Assembly (NCBI RefSeq): GCF_000244915.1
Contig: NZ_CM001442.1
Span: forward strand, 3,100,001-3,164,000
Length of the DNA stretch: 64,000 bases
Reading direction: 5' to 3'
Source: Bradyrhizobium sp. WSM471
GTDB taxonomy: Bacteria; Pseudomonadota; Alphaproteobacteria; Rhizobiales; Xanthobacteraceae
Below, in pieces: positions 46,551 through 56,509 of this stretch (positions within the stretch are counted from its first letter, which is position 1; each line of letters begins with the position of its first letter). Position numbers and translations under genes: made by a program. The notes below the pieces were generated by a model. It searched no databases. It worked only from the letters and a program-made list of their open reading frames with translations, and was not told where the DNA came from.

Positions 46551-48290
46551 CTACCCCGCCTTGGCGACGCGGCCGTCCGCCGCACCCGAGCGCAGGTTCT
46601 GGAAGAACTTCTCCACCTCGCGCGACAGCGTCTCCGCCGTCTCGGTCACGCTGCTCGCAGCCGTCAGCACCGAGGAGGCCGCAGTGTCGGTCTCGCCGAT
46701 GGCGTCGCGGAGCGAGCTGATGTTGGCGACGAGGGTCTCGTTGCCTTGGGCCGCCGATTGTGCGTTGGACGAGATCTCGCGCGTGGCGGCGTCCTGCTGG
46801 CCGATGGCGCCGGCGATCGCCGAGGTGACGTCGTTGATCTCGCGCACCGCGCCGCCGATCTCGCGGACGGCGTCGACGGCGTTGCGAGTGGAGGACTGGA
46901 TCATCGAGACGTTCTCGCTGATGTCGGCGGTCGCCTTCGCGGTCTGCCCCGCGAGTGCCTTCACTTCGTGCGCGACGACGGCAAAGCCGCGGCCGGCATC
47001 GCCCGCGCGCGCGGCCTCGATGGTGGCATTGAGCGCGAGCAGATTGGTCTGCTCGGCGATCGCCTGGATCAGGCTGAGCACGCCGTCGATACGTTGCGTG
47101 GCGGCCGCCAGGCTCTCGATCTCGGCGATCGATTTCTCGGTGCGCTGGCCGGTCTGCTCGACCGCGCTGGCGGATTGCCGCACCTGCCGGCCGATCTCCA
47201 CCACCGACGCAGACAGCTCCTCGGCCGCGCCTGCCACCGCCGTGACGTTGTGCGAGGCCTGCTCGGTGGCGTTCGCCGCCGTGCCGGCGCGGCTGCTCGC
47301 GTCCGCGGTGACGCGGGTGATGGTCTGCGCCGTCTCGCGCATGACGGAGGCGTTGTCGCTGAGGCCGCGCATGATCGCGCCGATCGCCCCGCGAAACGCG
47401 TCGACGGATTGCTCGATGTGGCGGGCGCGCTCCTCGCGCGCTGCGGAGTCCTGCGAGACCTGCGAGGCGAGGTTGCGGTTGCGCCCCATCGCGTCCTGGA
47501 AGATCTGGATCGCGCGTGCCAGTGCGCCGATCTCGTCGGCGCGGTCAGAGTGCGGCACCACGACGTTCTCGGCGCCGTCAGCGACCTGCTTGATGGTCGC
47601 GGTGATGGCGGAGAGGGGGCGTGCGATCGAGCGGGCGATGATGACGACGCCGATCACGACGAGCGCGAGCGCCACACCGGCGAGGCAGGTCAGGACGAAG
47701 GACAGGGTGCGATTGGTCTCGGTCTCGTGCGCGATCTGCCTCGCGCGCTCGGCATAGACCTTGGACAGCGCCTCGAGATCCTTGTTCAGCGCCGAGCGCA
47801 CGGCGCGGTTGGCGTCGTTGTCGCCCCATTCGCGGCCCGCGGCCGCATTGATCTCGACGCCGCGGCGCACCAGCTCCTTGCGAAACTCGACGAACTGCTC
47901 GATGCGCTTCTTGAAGGTGGCGAACTGCTCGGCATCGTCAGCCTTGACGATGGTCTCCCAGCGCTTCACGACGCCGAGGATCTGGGCGTTGAACTTGAGC
48001 AGGCCCTCGCCGTATTTCTTCACCACGGCCGGTTCAGTCGACATGTAGACGCCGCGCGATTCCATCACGACCGCATAGACCAGCGAATTGACCCGCTCGA
48101 CGTTCAGCGCGGCGGCGTTCGCGGTCTCGATCGCGGTGGTCAGCTCGGCACCGCGGCGGCTGTTGTAGTCGGACAGCATCGCGATCGCCGCCGTGAGCAG
48201 CGCAAACAGCGCAAAGATCGCGTAGAGCTTGTTGGCAAGCGTGAAGCGGCCGGCGAGGCCGGTGGCATTCCCAGATTGGTCGGTTGTCAT
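46551..48290 (-). CDS. Methyl-accepting chemotaxis protein
   Basis: 579 aa transmembrane chemoreceptor. A first membrane helix is at about residues 22-42, a four-helix-type periplasmic domain of about 145 residues follows (many heptad-like Glu/Lys residues, [18 protein letters not shown]), then a second helix at about 192-215 and a HAMP linker ([19 protein letters not shown]). The long signalling coiled coil has its tip at [20 protein letters not shown]. It senses an unidentified extracellular signal. It diverges from eutB; a shared regulatory region of 220 bases separates them. Confidence 0.93.
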   Translation of the reverse strand: MTTDQSGNATGLAGRFTLANKLYAIFALFALLTAAIAMLSDYNSRRGAELTTAIETANAAALNVERVNSLVYAVVMESRGVYMSTEPAVVKKYGEGLLKFNAQILGVVKRWETIVKADDAEQFATFKKRIEQFVEFRKELVRRGVEINAAAGREWGDNDANRAVRSALNKDLEALSKVYAERARQIAHETETNRTLSFVLTCLAGVALALVVIGVVIIARSIARPLSAITATIKQVADGAENVVVPHSDRADEIGALARAIQIFQDAMGRNRNLASQVSQDSAAREERARHIEQSVDAFRGAIGAIMRGLSDNASVMRETAQTITRVTADASSRAGTAANATEQASHNVTAVAGAAEELSASVVEIGRQVRQSASAVEQTGQRTEKSIAEIESLAAATQRIDGVLSLIQAIAEQTNLLALNATIEAARAGDAGRGFAVVAHEVKALAGQTAKATADISENVSMIQSSTRNAVDAVREIGGAVREINDVTSAIAGAIGQQDAATREISSNAQSAAQGNETLVANISSLRDAIGETDTAASSVLTAASSVTETAETLSREVEKFFQNLRSGAADGRVAKAG

Positions 48291-48510
48291 GGTTTTCAGG
48301 GGCCCGAATGGCCGGGAGCGGCCGGAGAGCGCGGTCGTACAAATTAATGCAAAACTATGCAGAATGAAGATGGACGCGGCGTTAACGCCGGGTTTGGCCC
48401 CACTCGGCAGCGGTCGAAAGAAAGGGAGATATTTCAGCGTCTTGATCTGAAGGTATAGTTTTGGGATCGCGCTGGAGTCGGCCTCTGGCCGACGAACCCC
48501 GGAGAAACCC

Positions 48511-49893
48511 TTGGTCTACCGCCACACCATCGACGCCACGACCTACGCATTTCCGGATCTGCGCGACCTGCTCGCCAAGGCGACGCCGCCGCGCTCCGGC
48601 GACCGGTTGGCCGGGATCGCCGCCGCCAGTGCCGAACAGATGATCGCGGCGCGGATGGCGCTGGCCGACGTCCCGCTCGGGCAGTTCTTGCAGGAAGCCG
48701 TCATCCCCTATGAGACCGACGAGGTCACCCGCCTCGTCATCGACAGCCACGACGCCAAGGCCTTCGCGCCGGTGGCTTCGCTGACGGTCGGTGCATTTCG
48801 CGACTGGCTGCTGTCGGATGCCGCGACGCCCGAAATCTTGCGCAAGCTGGCCCGCGGCATCACCCCGGAGATGGCCGCCGCGGTCTCGAAGCTGATGCGC
48901 AACCAGGATCTGATCCTGGCGGCGCGGAAATGCGAGGTCACCACCGCTTTCCGCAACACCATCGGCCTGAAGGGCCGGATGAGCACCCGGCTCCAGCCCA
49001 ACCATCCCTTCGACGACGCCAGGGGCATCACCGCCTCCATCCTCGACGGCATCCTGCTCGGCGCCGGCGATGCCTGCATCGGAATCAACCCGGCGAGCGA
49101 CGACCCGGCCGTGATCGGCCAATTGCTGCGGCTGCTCGACGAGGTCATCGCGCGGCTGAAGATCCCGACCCAGGCCTGCGTGCTGACCCATGTCACCACG
49201 ACGCTGTCGCTGATCGGGCAGGGCGTGCCGGTCGACCTCGTCTTCCAGTCGGTCGCCGGCACTGAGGCCGCCAACCGCGGTTTTGGCATCGACCTCGCGC
49301 TTCTCAAGGAGGCGCACGAGGCCGGGTTGTCGCAGAGGCGCGGTACGGTTGGGCAGAACGTGATGTATTTCGAGACCGGGCAGGGCTCGGCGCTATCGGC
49401 CAACGCCCATCACGGCGTCGACCAGCAGACCTGCGAGGCGCGCGCCTACGCCGTGGCCCGCGCCTTTGCGCCCCTCCTGGTCAACAGCGTGGTCGGCTTC
49501 ATCGGCCCCGAATATCTCTACGACGGCAAGGAAATCATCCGGGCCGGGCTGGAGGATCACTTTTGCGGCAAGCTGCTCGGCCTGCCGCTCGGCATCGACA
49601 TCTGCTACACCAACCACGCCGAGGCGGACCAGGACGACATGGACAATCTGCTGACGCTGCTCGCTGCCGCCGGCGTCACCTTCATCATGGGTGTCCCCGG
49701 CGCCGATGACGTCATGCTGAACTATCAGTCCACGTCTTTTCACGACGCACTCTATGTCCGCGACGTCTTCGGACTGCGTCGTGCGCCGGAGTTCGACGAC
49801 TGGCTGGTGCGGTCCGGCATTGCGGGCGCCGATTTCCGGCTTGCCAGCGATGCAGGCCTGCTGCCCGATTTTGCGTCACGGCTGATCGCGTGA
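48511..49893 (+). CDS. eutB: Ethanolamine ammonia-lyase large subunit
   Basis: 460 aa, the family's usual length. EutB binds ethanolamine and, with EutC, uses adenosylcobalamin to convert it to acetaldehyde and ammonia. Family segments: [27 protein letters not shown] region ([15 protein letters not shown]), [47 protein letters not shown] and [19 protein letters not shown]. The start is a TTG eight bases after GGAGAAA. Its partner eutC is separated from it by hpnP. No eutA reactivase or acetaldehyde dehydrogenase gene is next to it. Confidence 0.95.
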   Translation: MVYRHTIDATTYAFPDLRDLLAKATPPRSGDRLAGIAAASAEQMIAARMALADVPLGQFLQEAVIPYETDEVTRLVIDSHDAKAFAPVASLTVGAFRDWLLSDAATPEILRKLARGITPEMAAAVSKLMRNQDLILAARKCEVTTAFRNTIGLKGRMSTRLQPNHPFDDARGITASILDGILLGAGDACIGINPASDDPAVIGQLLRLLDEVIARLKIPTQACVLTHVTTTLSLIGQGVPVDLVFQSVAGTEAANRGFGIDLALLKEAHEAGLSQRRGTVGQNVMYFETGQGSALSANAHHGVDQQTCEARAYAVARAFAPLLVNSVVGFIGPEYLYDGKEIIRAGLEDHFCGKLLGLPLGIDICYTNHAEADQDDMDNLLTLLAAAGVTFIMGVPGADDVMLNYQSTSFHDALYVRDVFGLRRAPEFDDWLVRSGIAGADFRLASDAGLLPDFASRLIA

Positions 49894-50045
49894 CGCGGCG
49901 GAAGCACCCGGCGGCCCGAGGAAACCATTGGTCCCTCCGGGAATTAAGCTCATGCCACAATATTGAGAAATTCCGGCGGCAGCATTACGCTATGTGTCTG
50001 TCTGGCAATTTCCGCGGCTAAGTCGAGCGTGGCGGGGGAGCTTTG

Positions 50046-51632
50046 ATGCGAGCTGAAAGTAACGGGACGTCCCGGCGGATTCTCTGCGTGTTTCCGCGAT
50101 ACACATCGTCGTTCGGGACGTTCGAGCATTCCTACCCCCTGACCGATGGCGTCCGCGCCTTCATGCCGCCGCAGGGACTTTTGCTGCTCGCGGCCTATCT
50201 GCCCGAGGAGTGGCAGGTCAAATTCGTCGACGAGAACCTTCGCCGCACGACGAAGGAGGAGTTCGAATGGGCGGAGGCGGTCTTCGTCAGCGGCATGCAC
50301 ATCCAGCGACAGCAGATGAACGACATCTGCCGCCGCGCCCACGAGTTCGACCTGCCGGTCGCGCTCGGGGGTCCCTCCGTCAGCGCCTGCCCGGACTACT
50401 ATCCGTCCTTCGACTATCTCCATGTCGGCGAGCTCGGCGACGCGACCAATCAGCTGCTCGAAATACTGTCGCGCGACATCTCGCGTCCCGAGACCCAGGT
50501 GGTTCTGACCACCAAGGATCGCGTGCCGATGACGGAGTTTCCGATCCCGGCCTATGAGCTCGCCGACGTCAAGAAGTACTTCCTCGGCAGCATCCAGTAT
50601 TCCAGCGGCTGTCCGTATCAGTGCGAGTTCTGCGACATCCCCGGCCTCTACGGCCGCAATCCGCGCATCAAGTCGCCGGAGCAGATCATCGCCGAACTCG
50701 ACCGTCTGCGCGAATGCGGCATGACCGACACGGTCTATTTCGTCGACGACAATTTCATCGGCAACCGCAAGGCGGCGCTGGACCTCCTGCCGCATCTGAT
50801 CGAATGGCAGAAGAGGACCGGTTACGTGGTGCGGCTCGCCTGCGAGGCGACGCTCAACATTGCCAAGCGGCCGGAAATCCTCGAGAAGATGCGCGAGGCC
50901 TATTTCATCACGATCTTCTGCGGCATCGAGACGCCCGACCCTGATGCGCTGAAGGCGATGCACAAGGACCATAACATGATGGTCCCGATCCTCGAGGGCG
51001 TGCAAACCATCAACTCCTACGGCATGGAGGTCGTGTCCGGCATCATCATGGGGCTCGACACCGACAAGCCGAACACTTCGGAGGCGCTGCTCGCCTTCGT
51101 CGAGGACTCCCGGATTCCGCTGCTCACGATCAATCTGCTTCAGGCGCTGCCGAAGACGCCGCTGTGGGACCGTCTGGAGCGCGAGGGGCGCCTGGTCGAG
51201 GACGACGGGCGCGATTCCAATGTCAACTTCCTGCTGCCCTACGACGACGTCGTCGCGTCCTGGAAGCACGCCATGGCCGTCGCCTACGAGCCCGAGAAGG
51301 TCTACGCGCGCTTCCAGTATCAATGCGACCACGTTTACGTGCACCGCTTGAAGATGCCGAAACCGGACGAGATGAAGACCTGGCCCAACATCAGGCGCGG
51401 CCTCGTCATGCTGCGAAACATTTTCTGGAAGGTCGGCGTGCTCGGCGACTACAAGCGCGTGTTCTGGAAATTCGCGCTGGGCCGCATCAAGCGCGGCGAT
51501 CTCGAAGGGCTGATCGGCTGCACCCTGATCGCGCACCATCTCATCACTTTTGCGCGGGCGGCCTCGACCGGCCAGCAGAACGCCTCGAACTATTCGATCC
51601 GGCTACGCGAGGCGTCCGTCCCCGCCGAATGA
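50046..51632 (+). CDS. hpnP: Hopanoid C-2 methylase (B12-binding radical SAM)
   Basis: 528 aa. The N-terminal part (residues 10-150) is a cobalamin-binding-like Rossmann domain, the radical SAM core follows with Cys189-x3-Cys193-x2-Cys196 (GCPYQCEFC), and the C-terminal region is of the DUF4070 type. HpnP puts a methyl group on C-2 of the hopanoid A ring, giving 2-methylhopanoids. The start was chosen as the ATG directly after a GGGGGAGC ribosome-binding site; a TTG one codon earlier is possible. It lies between eutB (152-base gap) and eutC (6-base gap), upstream of the hopanoid operon. Confidence 0.92.
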   Translation: MRAESNGTSRRILCVFPRYTSSFGTFEHSYPLTDGVRAFMPPQGLLLLAAYLPEEWQVKFVDENLRRTTKEEFEWAEAVFVSGMHIQRQQMNDICRRAHEFDLPVALGGPSVSACPDYYPSFDYLHVGELGDATNQLLEILSRDISRPETQVVLTTKDRVPMTEFPIPAYELADVKKYFLGSIQYSSGCPYQCEFCDIPGLYGRNPRIKSPEQIIAELDRLRECGMTDTVYFVDDNFIGNRKAALDLLPHLIEWQKRTGYVVRLACEATLNIAKRPEILEKMREAYFITIFCGIETPDPDALKAMHKDHNMMVPILEGVQTINSYGMEVVSGIIMGLDTDKPNTSEALLAFVEDSRIPLLTINLLQALPKTPLWDRLEREGRLVEDDGRDSNVNFLLPYDDVVASWKHAMAVAYEPEKVYARFQYQCDHVYVHRLKMPKPDEMKTWPNIRRGLVMLRNIFWKVGVLGDYKRVFWKFALGRIKRGDLEGLIGCTLIAHHLITFARAASTGQQNASNYSIRLREASVPAE

Positions 51633-51638
51633 TGCGAC

Positions 51639-52424
51639 ATGTCTGATCCGGCCATCCCGCGTCGTCCGACCCTCGATCTGCGGTCGCTTACGCCCGCGCG
51701 CGTCGCGCTCGGGCGCAGCGGCGCGAGCCTGCCGACGCGGGCGCTGCTCGATTTCACGCTGGACCATGCCCGCGCCCGCGATGCCGTGCATGCCGTCTTC
51801 GATGCGCCGCGGCTGGTCGCAGATCTCCGCGCGCTTGGCCTCGTCGTCACCGAGGCGAACAGCCGGGCGGTCGACCGCGGGGATTATCTGCGGCGGCCCG
51901 ATCTGGGCAGACGGCTCGATGCCGGATCAGTCGATGCCCTGACGCAGAGCGCCTCGGAGCCGTGCCAACTCGTGGTCGTGATTGGCGATGGGCTGTCGGC
52001 GGCGGCGGTCCACGCCCATGCGGCCGCGCTGGTGATGCGCCTGCTGCCGTTGCTTGCAGCCGACGATGGTGTCGCGATCGGCCATGTCGTCGTCGCCTCA
52101 GGCGCGCGTGTCGCGCTGGGCGACGAGATCGGCGCCATTCTCGGCGCGCGCATGGTCGTGATGCTGATCGGCGAGCGGCCGGGCCTGTCGGCGCCCGACA
52201 GTCTCGGCGCCTATCTGACTTTCGCCCCGAAGCCTGATCGCACCGATGCCGAGCGCAATTGCTTGTCGAACATCCACAAGGCCGGGTTGAGCTATGACGA
52301 GGCTGCCTTCAAGATCGCCTGGCTGGTCCGCGAGGGGCTCGCGCGGGAAGTGACCGGTGTGGCGCTGAAGGACGAGAGCGCGGACCGCGCGCCGCGTCGA
52401 ATTGGCACGGCTTTGCCCGAATGA
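51639..52424 (+). CDS. eutC: Ethanolamine ammonia-lyase small subunit
   Basis: 261 aa. EutC forms, with EutB, the adenosylcobalamin-binding site. Recognisable are [82 protein letters not shown] and [19 protein letters not shown]. It begins 6 bases after the stop of hpnP, so the two are very likely on one transcript and translationally close. The EutB reading frame lies 1.7 kb upstream. Confidence 0.95.
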   Translation: MSDPAIPRRPTLDLRSLTPARVALGRSGASLPTRALLDFTLDHARARDAVHAVFDAPRLVADLRALGLVVTEANSRAVDRGDYLRRPDLGRRLDAGSVDALTQSASEPCQLVVVIGDGLSAAAVHAHAAALVMRLLPLLAADDGVAIGHVVVASGARVALGDEIGAILGARMVVMLIGERPGLSAPDSLGAYLTFAPKPDRTDAERNCLSNIHKAGLSYDEAAFKIAWLVREGLAREVTGVALKDESADRAPRRIGTALPE

Positions 52425-52630
52425 AGGGCATTAAGGCAAAATCGCCACATCTTGATCGATTCGGCCACACTCCGCCTGCTTGCGAGAAGGGTGATTGACC
52501 TGCTAAACCCCTCGCGGCGATTTTCTGCGCATTTTCAAAGGGCAAGCCTCCCATTGGTATGGCATTTTCAAGCCGTTCGCGGGGCGCGACAAGCTCACAG
52601 ACCCGAGCCGATTTAGGAACTGGACAAGGC

Positions 52631-54997
52631 ATGCTCGAAAAGCACAGCGAGAGTGAGGTTCATGTCGACAAGGTCGAGCAGGGGCCTGCGTCCTCGATCG
52701 CCTTCGGGCTGGAGCGCATCGGGCTGATCGCAGTCCGGGCGCCCATCGTCTCCTGCATCGTCCTGCTCGTGCTGATCGTCGGCGCCGTGTTCGGCATCCA
52801 CCGGATCAAGATCGACGATTCGCTGTCGCAGCTGTTCCGGTCCAACACGCCCGAATTCCGCCAGTACGAAGCGGTGACCAAGAAGTTCCCGGCCGAGGAA
52901 TTCGACGTCCTCGTCGTGGTCGAGGGCAAGACCCTGCTGGCGCGGAACAACCTCGAGAAGCTGCGCGACTTCGTCACCGACATGCAGCTGATCGACGGCA
53001 CGCGCGGACTGGTCTCGCTGTTCTCCGCGCGTCAGGCGCCGGCGCCGGGCAAGCTTCCCGCCGCGCTGTTCCCACCCGAGCTGCCCGAGGGCGAGGCCTA
53101 TAACAAGTTCATCGAGGGTGTCAAAACCAACGAGATCATCCGCGGCAAGCTGTTGTCCGAGGACGGCACGCTGGCGCTGATCGTGCTGTCGCTCGATCCG
53201 GAGGTGGTCGCCTCCAACAAGCTGACCAAGACCGTCGCCGACATCCGCGCGCTGATGAAGGAAGACCTCGGCGACACCGGCCTCAACGTGCAGCTTTCCG
53301 GCGTGCCTGTGATGCAGCTCGAGATCCGCAACGCGGTCGAGCGCGACGGGCTCACCTACAACATCCTCGGCATTCTCGCCGGCTGTGTCATCGCCATCAT
53401 CTTCTTCCGCAAGATCTCGTTCATGGTGGCGGCGGCGTTCCCGCCGATGATCGCGATCCTGCTGGCGCTCGGCGCGCTCGGCTGGGCCAATTTCAATCTC
53501 AACATGTTCCTGAACGTGATGACGCCGCTCATCATGGTGATCAGTTTCTCGGACTCGATGCAGCTCACCTTCGCCGCGCGCGACCGGCTGATCGCGGGCC
53601 AGGACAAGTTCACCGCATTCAAGAACGCGGTGCTGGTGGTGGGACCGGCCTGCGTGCTGACGCACGGCACCGCCGGCATTTCCTTCATCGCGCTCCAGTT
53701 CTCCGACTCCGATCTGATCCGCAAGTTCGGCGAGGCGGGTCTCGCCGCCACCATCATCGCGCTGGTCGCGGTGTTGTCGCTGGTGCCGGTGTTCGGCGTG
53801 CTGCTCGTGCGCAACGAGAAGGTCTTTGCGACCAAGTTCCAGAGCGCGGACGCCGGCGTGCAGGCGCTGCGTAATTTCTGCTACTGGATCGCGGTGCGCA
53901 TGGTGGGCCGTCCCGGCCTGTTCAGCCTGATCGCCGTGCTGTTCGTGGCGGGCCTCGGCGTGATCTACGCCAATCTTGAGCCGCGCTATCGGCTCGCCGA
54001 CCAGGTGCCGGACAAGCGCCAGGCGGTCGCCGCCAGCGACCGGCTCGACGCCAAGCTCACCGGCGCCAACCCGGTCAACGTTCTGATCCAGTTCCCCAAA
54101 GGTGAATCGCTCTATTCGCCGGAGACGCTGCAGACCATCGCCGACGTGCACGCGACGGTGGAGAAGGCAGCCGGTGTCGGCAATGTCTGGTCGGTCGAGA
54201 CCCTGCGCCGCTGGCTCGCGGACAAGGCCGGCAGCGCCGACGTCGCGACGCTGAAGGAATATGTCAGCGTCATTCCGGAGCATCTGGTGCGCCGGTTCAT
54301 CGATGCCGAGCAGGACGCCGTCGTGGTCGCAGGTCGCGTGCCGGACAAGGATTCCAGCCAGCTCCTGCCGATCGTCGACAAGCTCGATTCCGAGCTCGAC
54401 GCAGTCCGCAAGAAGCATCCCGGCTATGAAGTGGCGGTCACGGGACTTGCCGCGATTGCCGCGCGCAACTCGGCCGGCATGATCGAGAAGCTCAACCGCG
54501 GGCTCACCGTCGAATTCGCGCTGGTCGCGATCTTCATCGGCCTGGCCTTCCGTTCCTGGGTCGTGATGTTCGCCTGCATCCTGCCGGGCGTCTTCCCCGT
54601 CGTGATGTCGGGAACGGTGCTGTGGGCGATGGGCGAGGGGCTGCAATTCGCCAGTGTCGTGGCTCTGACCGTTTCGTTCGGCCTCGGCTTAAGCGCCACC
54701 ATCCACTTCCTCAACCGCCTCAGGCTCGAGAGCAAGCCGGGCGTCGGCTCGGCGCTCGCGGTGGAGCGAGCGACCGTGCTGGTGGGCCCGGCATTGATCC
54801 TGACCACGCTGGTGCTGGCCTGCGGTCTCGTGGTCACGGTGTTCTCCGACCTGCCGTCGCTACGGCTGTTCGGCTGGCTGAGCGCCTTCTCGATGGTGAT
54901 GGCGCTCGTCGCCGATCTCTTCATCCTGCGGCCGACGGCGATGTGGCTGATCAATCTGCACGGCAAGCTTCAGGGCACCGACAAGCCGGCGATCTGA
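52631..54997 (+). CDS. MMPL/RND-family transporter next to hopanoid genes
   Basis: 788 aa from the ATG after GGACAAGGC; an upstream in-frame ATG at 52559 has no ribosome-binding site. Two bundles of six membrane helices each follow a periplasmic loop, the RND plan: first helix LIAVRAPIVSCIVLLVLIVG, periplasmic region with DDSLSQLFRSNTPEFRQYEA, then the second half after residue 430. It resembles MMPL/SSD-type exporters. HpnN, the hopanoid transporter, is of this superfamily, but the N-terminal loop here does not look like HpnN, so I leave the name open. Position suggests lipid or hopanoid traffic. Confidence 0.85.
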   Translation: MLEKHSESEVHVDKVEQGPASSIAFGLERIGLIAVRAPIVSCIVLLVLIVGAVFGIHRIKIDDSLSQLFRSNTPEFRQYEAVTKKFPAEEFDVLVVVEGKTLLARNNLEKLRDFVTDMQLIDGTRGLVSLFSARQAPAPGKLPAALFPPELPEGEAYNKFIEGVKTNEIIRGKLLSEDGTLALIVLSLDPEVVASNKLTKTVADIRALMKEDLGDTGLNVQLSGVPVMQLEIRNAVERDGLTYNILGILAGCVIAIIFFRKISFMVAAAFPPMIAILLALGALGWANFNLNMFLNVMTPLIMVISFSDSMQLTFAARDRLIAGQDKFTAFKNAVLVVGPACVLTHGTAGISFIALQFSDSDLIRKFGEAGLAATIIALVAVLSLVPVFGVLLVRNEKVFATKFQSADAGVQALRNFCYWIAVRMVGRPGLFSLIAVLFVAGLGVIYANLEPRYRLADQVPDKRQAVAASDRLDAKLTGANPVNVLIQFPKGESLYSPETLQTIADVHATVEKAAGVGNVWSVETLRRWLADKAGSADVATLKEYVSVIPEHLVRRFIDAEQDAVVVAGRVPDKDSSQLLPIVDKLDSELDAVRKKHPGYEVAVTGLAAIAARNSAGMIEKLNRGLTVEFALVAIFIGLAFRSWVVMFACILPGVFPVVMSGTVLWAMGEGLQFASVVALTVSFGLGLSATIHFLNRLRLESKPGVGSALAVERATVLVGPALILTTLVLACGLVVTVFSDLPSLRLFGWLSAFSMVMALVADLFILRPTAMWLINLHGKLQGTDKPAI

Positions 54998-55067
54998 GCG
55001 GCTTCATTCATCGGACGCTCGAATCGGCGCGGTCCGGGCGACTGCGCCGCGTCTCCGAAAAACAACA

Positions 55068-55095
55068 AAGCCCCGGTTCGCGAGAACCGGGGCTT
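55068..55095 (-). terminator. Terminator between the RND gene and the minus-strand exported protein
   Basis: Perfect stem AAGCCCCGGTTC / GAACCGGGGCTT with a 4-base loop, about 26 bases past the stop of the minus-strand gene at 55121. On the minus strand it is followed by a T-rich run (TTGTTGTTTTTC), on the plus strand by little T, so it mainly terminates the minus-strand gene. Confidence 0.8.
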
Positions 55096-55120
55096 GCTGC
55101 TTTCGAAGCGGTAAGAGCTG

Positions 55121-55618
55121 TCAGCCCTTCGTCATCGTGATGTTGACGCCGCGAATCTCGCCCTTCGATGAGATCTGCACCGTCTGCTTGGTGCCGTTGG
55201 TGCGCAGCGACAAATTGGCGGCAAAGCCGTTGGCCTCGACGAACACCTCGATCTGGCCGCCACCGGCGGTGCCTTGCAAATTGCCGAAGATGTTGCGGTT
55301 GGTCTCGCTCCAATTGCCGGAGATGCGCTCGCCCTGGCTGGTCACGTCGCTGGTGAGGTCGAACTTGTAGCTGTCGGAGGCGCAGTGCAACGCCTGCTTG
55401 AGGCTGAGACCGGTGCCGGCAACCTTGTAGTCGGCCTTGCAGCGGATGCGCTCGGTGGAGCCGTCGGACAGCGACACCGTACCCGTCCCGGTCCACGCGC
55501 CCTCGAAACCTGCAAACGGTCCGGACGCCTGAGCCTGACTTGTCGACACCGAGAAGAGCAGCACAGCGCCGATGCCGGCTGCCTTGATTGCCAGTTCAGA
55601 TCGCCCAAAGAATTTCAT
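55121..55618 (-). CDS. Exported protein of unknown function
   Basis: 165 aa from the ATG at 55618 (a TTG two codons upstream is possible). The signal peptide runs through about residue 30 (AAGIGAVLLFSVSTSQAQA). The mature domain begins PFAGFEGAWTGTGTVSLSDG and continues as alternating beta strands (ISGNWSETNRNIFG, IEVFVEANGFAANLSLRTNG), consistent with a small beta-barrel. Two Cys residues are present. No known domain is recognised. It is the only minus-strand gene inside the hopanoid region. Confidence 0.8.
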   Translation of the reverse strand: MKFFGRSELAIKAAGIGAVLLFSVSTSQAQASGPFAGFEGAWTGTGTVSLSDGSTERIRCKADYKVAGTGLSLKQALHCASDSYKFDLTSDVTSQGERISGNWSETNRNIFGNLQGTAGGGQIEVFVEANGFAANLSLRTNGTKQTVQISSKGEIRGVNITMTKG

Positions 55619-55624
55619 CTTCAA

Positions 55625-56080
55625 AATATCCCGTTTTGGAACGACGTCCGCTTGTCACCAGGGACGTCTCGCCACATCGAAGGTTTAGTGTTCCGAGCCT
55701 GTGTCAGGTTCAATGGCCGGCCGCCCACACGTCGGCATCGCGAAGCGCGCTTGCCATGGTTGGTCTCCGGATTCTCTGCGTTTCGGCATGTTTCTGACGC
55801 CCGAGGTGGGACGGAGAGATGCAGCTCTGCAACAGGTGCGCAGCAAAACGCGGCGTGCCTGAATTATGACGTAGTATCAATCTCTTACATTTGCCAGAGA
55901 AGGCGCAGGGAAGCCCTGATTTGGTGGACGTGGCGCCAATTTGGCCGCATTTGCCAGTGCTTGTGCCTTCTCCGAGGCCGCTACTCCCGCGGCGACTTGC
56001 CCATCAGAACAATCCGCTCCGGTCGTCGCCCTGTGCTGTCCGGGATTGGTGCGATTCTGCCGTCAGAATGAAGGAATACA
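55625..56080. other. Intergenic region between divergent small exported-protein genes
   Basis: About 455 bases. The longest open frame here (plus strand, running into the minus-strand gene) has no start signal or domain. AT-richer sequence around 55860-55900 (TATGACGTAGTATCAATCTC) could hold promoters in both directions. Nothing else supported. Confidence 0.4.
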
Positions 56081-56314
56081 ATGCGTAAGCTTCTCGTCGC
56101 TCTCACCTTGCTGTCGGCCTCCCTCTCGACCGCAGCGTTCGCCCAGCAAGGGCGCGGCACGGACGCCGAGCAGAAGGCCTGCTCGCGCGATGTGCAGAAG
56201 CTCTGCCGTCCGGTCATCGATCAGGGCGATTTCACCATCCTGGCCTGCCTCAAGGAAAACCGGGCGAAGATTTCGCAGGCCTGTGACCAGGTCTTGAAGA
56301 ACCACAACCAGTAA
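56081..56314 (+). CDS. Small Cys-containing exported protein
   Basis: 77 aa. A signal peptide (MRKLLVALTLLSASLSTAAFAQ) is followed by a 55-residue mature part with four Cys (KACSRDVQKLC, ILACL, QACDQV), a spacing like the short cysteine-rich (GLG1-type) repeat found in proteobacterial periplasmic proteins. Two disulphides are likely. It has its own terminator and is upstream of hpnC. Function unknown. Confidence 0.8.
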   Translation: MRKLLVALTLLSASLSTAAFAQQGRGTDAEQKACSRDVQKLCRPVIDQGDFTILACLKENRAKISQACDQVLKNHNQ

Positions 56315-56332
56315 GCTCGGCCACTGGCCCAC

Positions 56333-56359
56333 AAAAGGCGGCCCCCGGGGCCGCCTTTT
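56333..56359 (+). terminator. Intrinsic terminator after the small Cys-containing protein
   Basis: Perfect palindrome with arms AAAAGGCGGCCCC / GGGGCCGCCTTTT, 19 bases after the stop at 56314. Strong GC stem with a T run at the plus-strand side. It insulates the hpnC operon from the upstream gene. Confidence 0.85.
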
Positions 56360-56509
56360 CGGACCTGATCCGCAAAGGGCAGCCATCGAGAGACAGGATT
56401 GGTTTTGCGGCCGTATTCCCCTATATGGGGGCCGCGGCGGCATCGCCGGCACGGGCTAGCGCGAGCGAAAAAGCCCTTCCTGTTCCAAACGATTGTAGAC
56501 CAGCCCTCG

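Noticed and set aside
46375..47757. 460-codon plus-strand open frame opposite the second chemoreceptor
   Set aside because: Its first part is the dispersed repeat and the rest is the complement of the transducer coiled coil (Ala/Ser/Arg-rich).
48291..48510. Cobalamin riboswitch in front of eutB, looked for because EutBC and HpnP use B12
   Set aside because: I found no B12-box-like sequence or convincing folded leader in the 220 bases; only a short ribosome-binding site is clear.
52613..54646. 677-codon minus-strand open frame opposite the RND transporter
   Set aside because: Antisense of a membrane protein with clear helices; translation is Asp/His/Arg/Glu-rich and lacks domains.
55274..56071. 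265-codon plus-strand open frame over the exported-protein gene and its upstream gap
   Set aside because: Half is antisense of the exported protein, half is non-coding; no ribosome-binding site.
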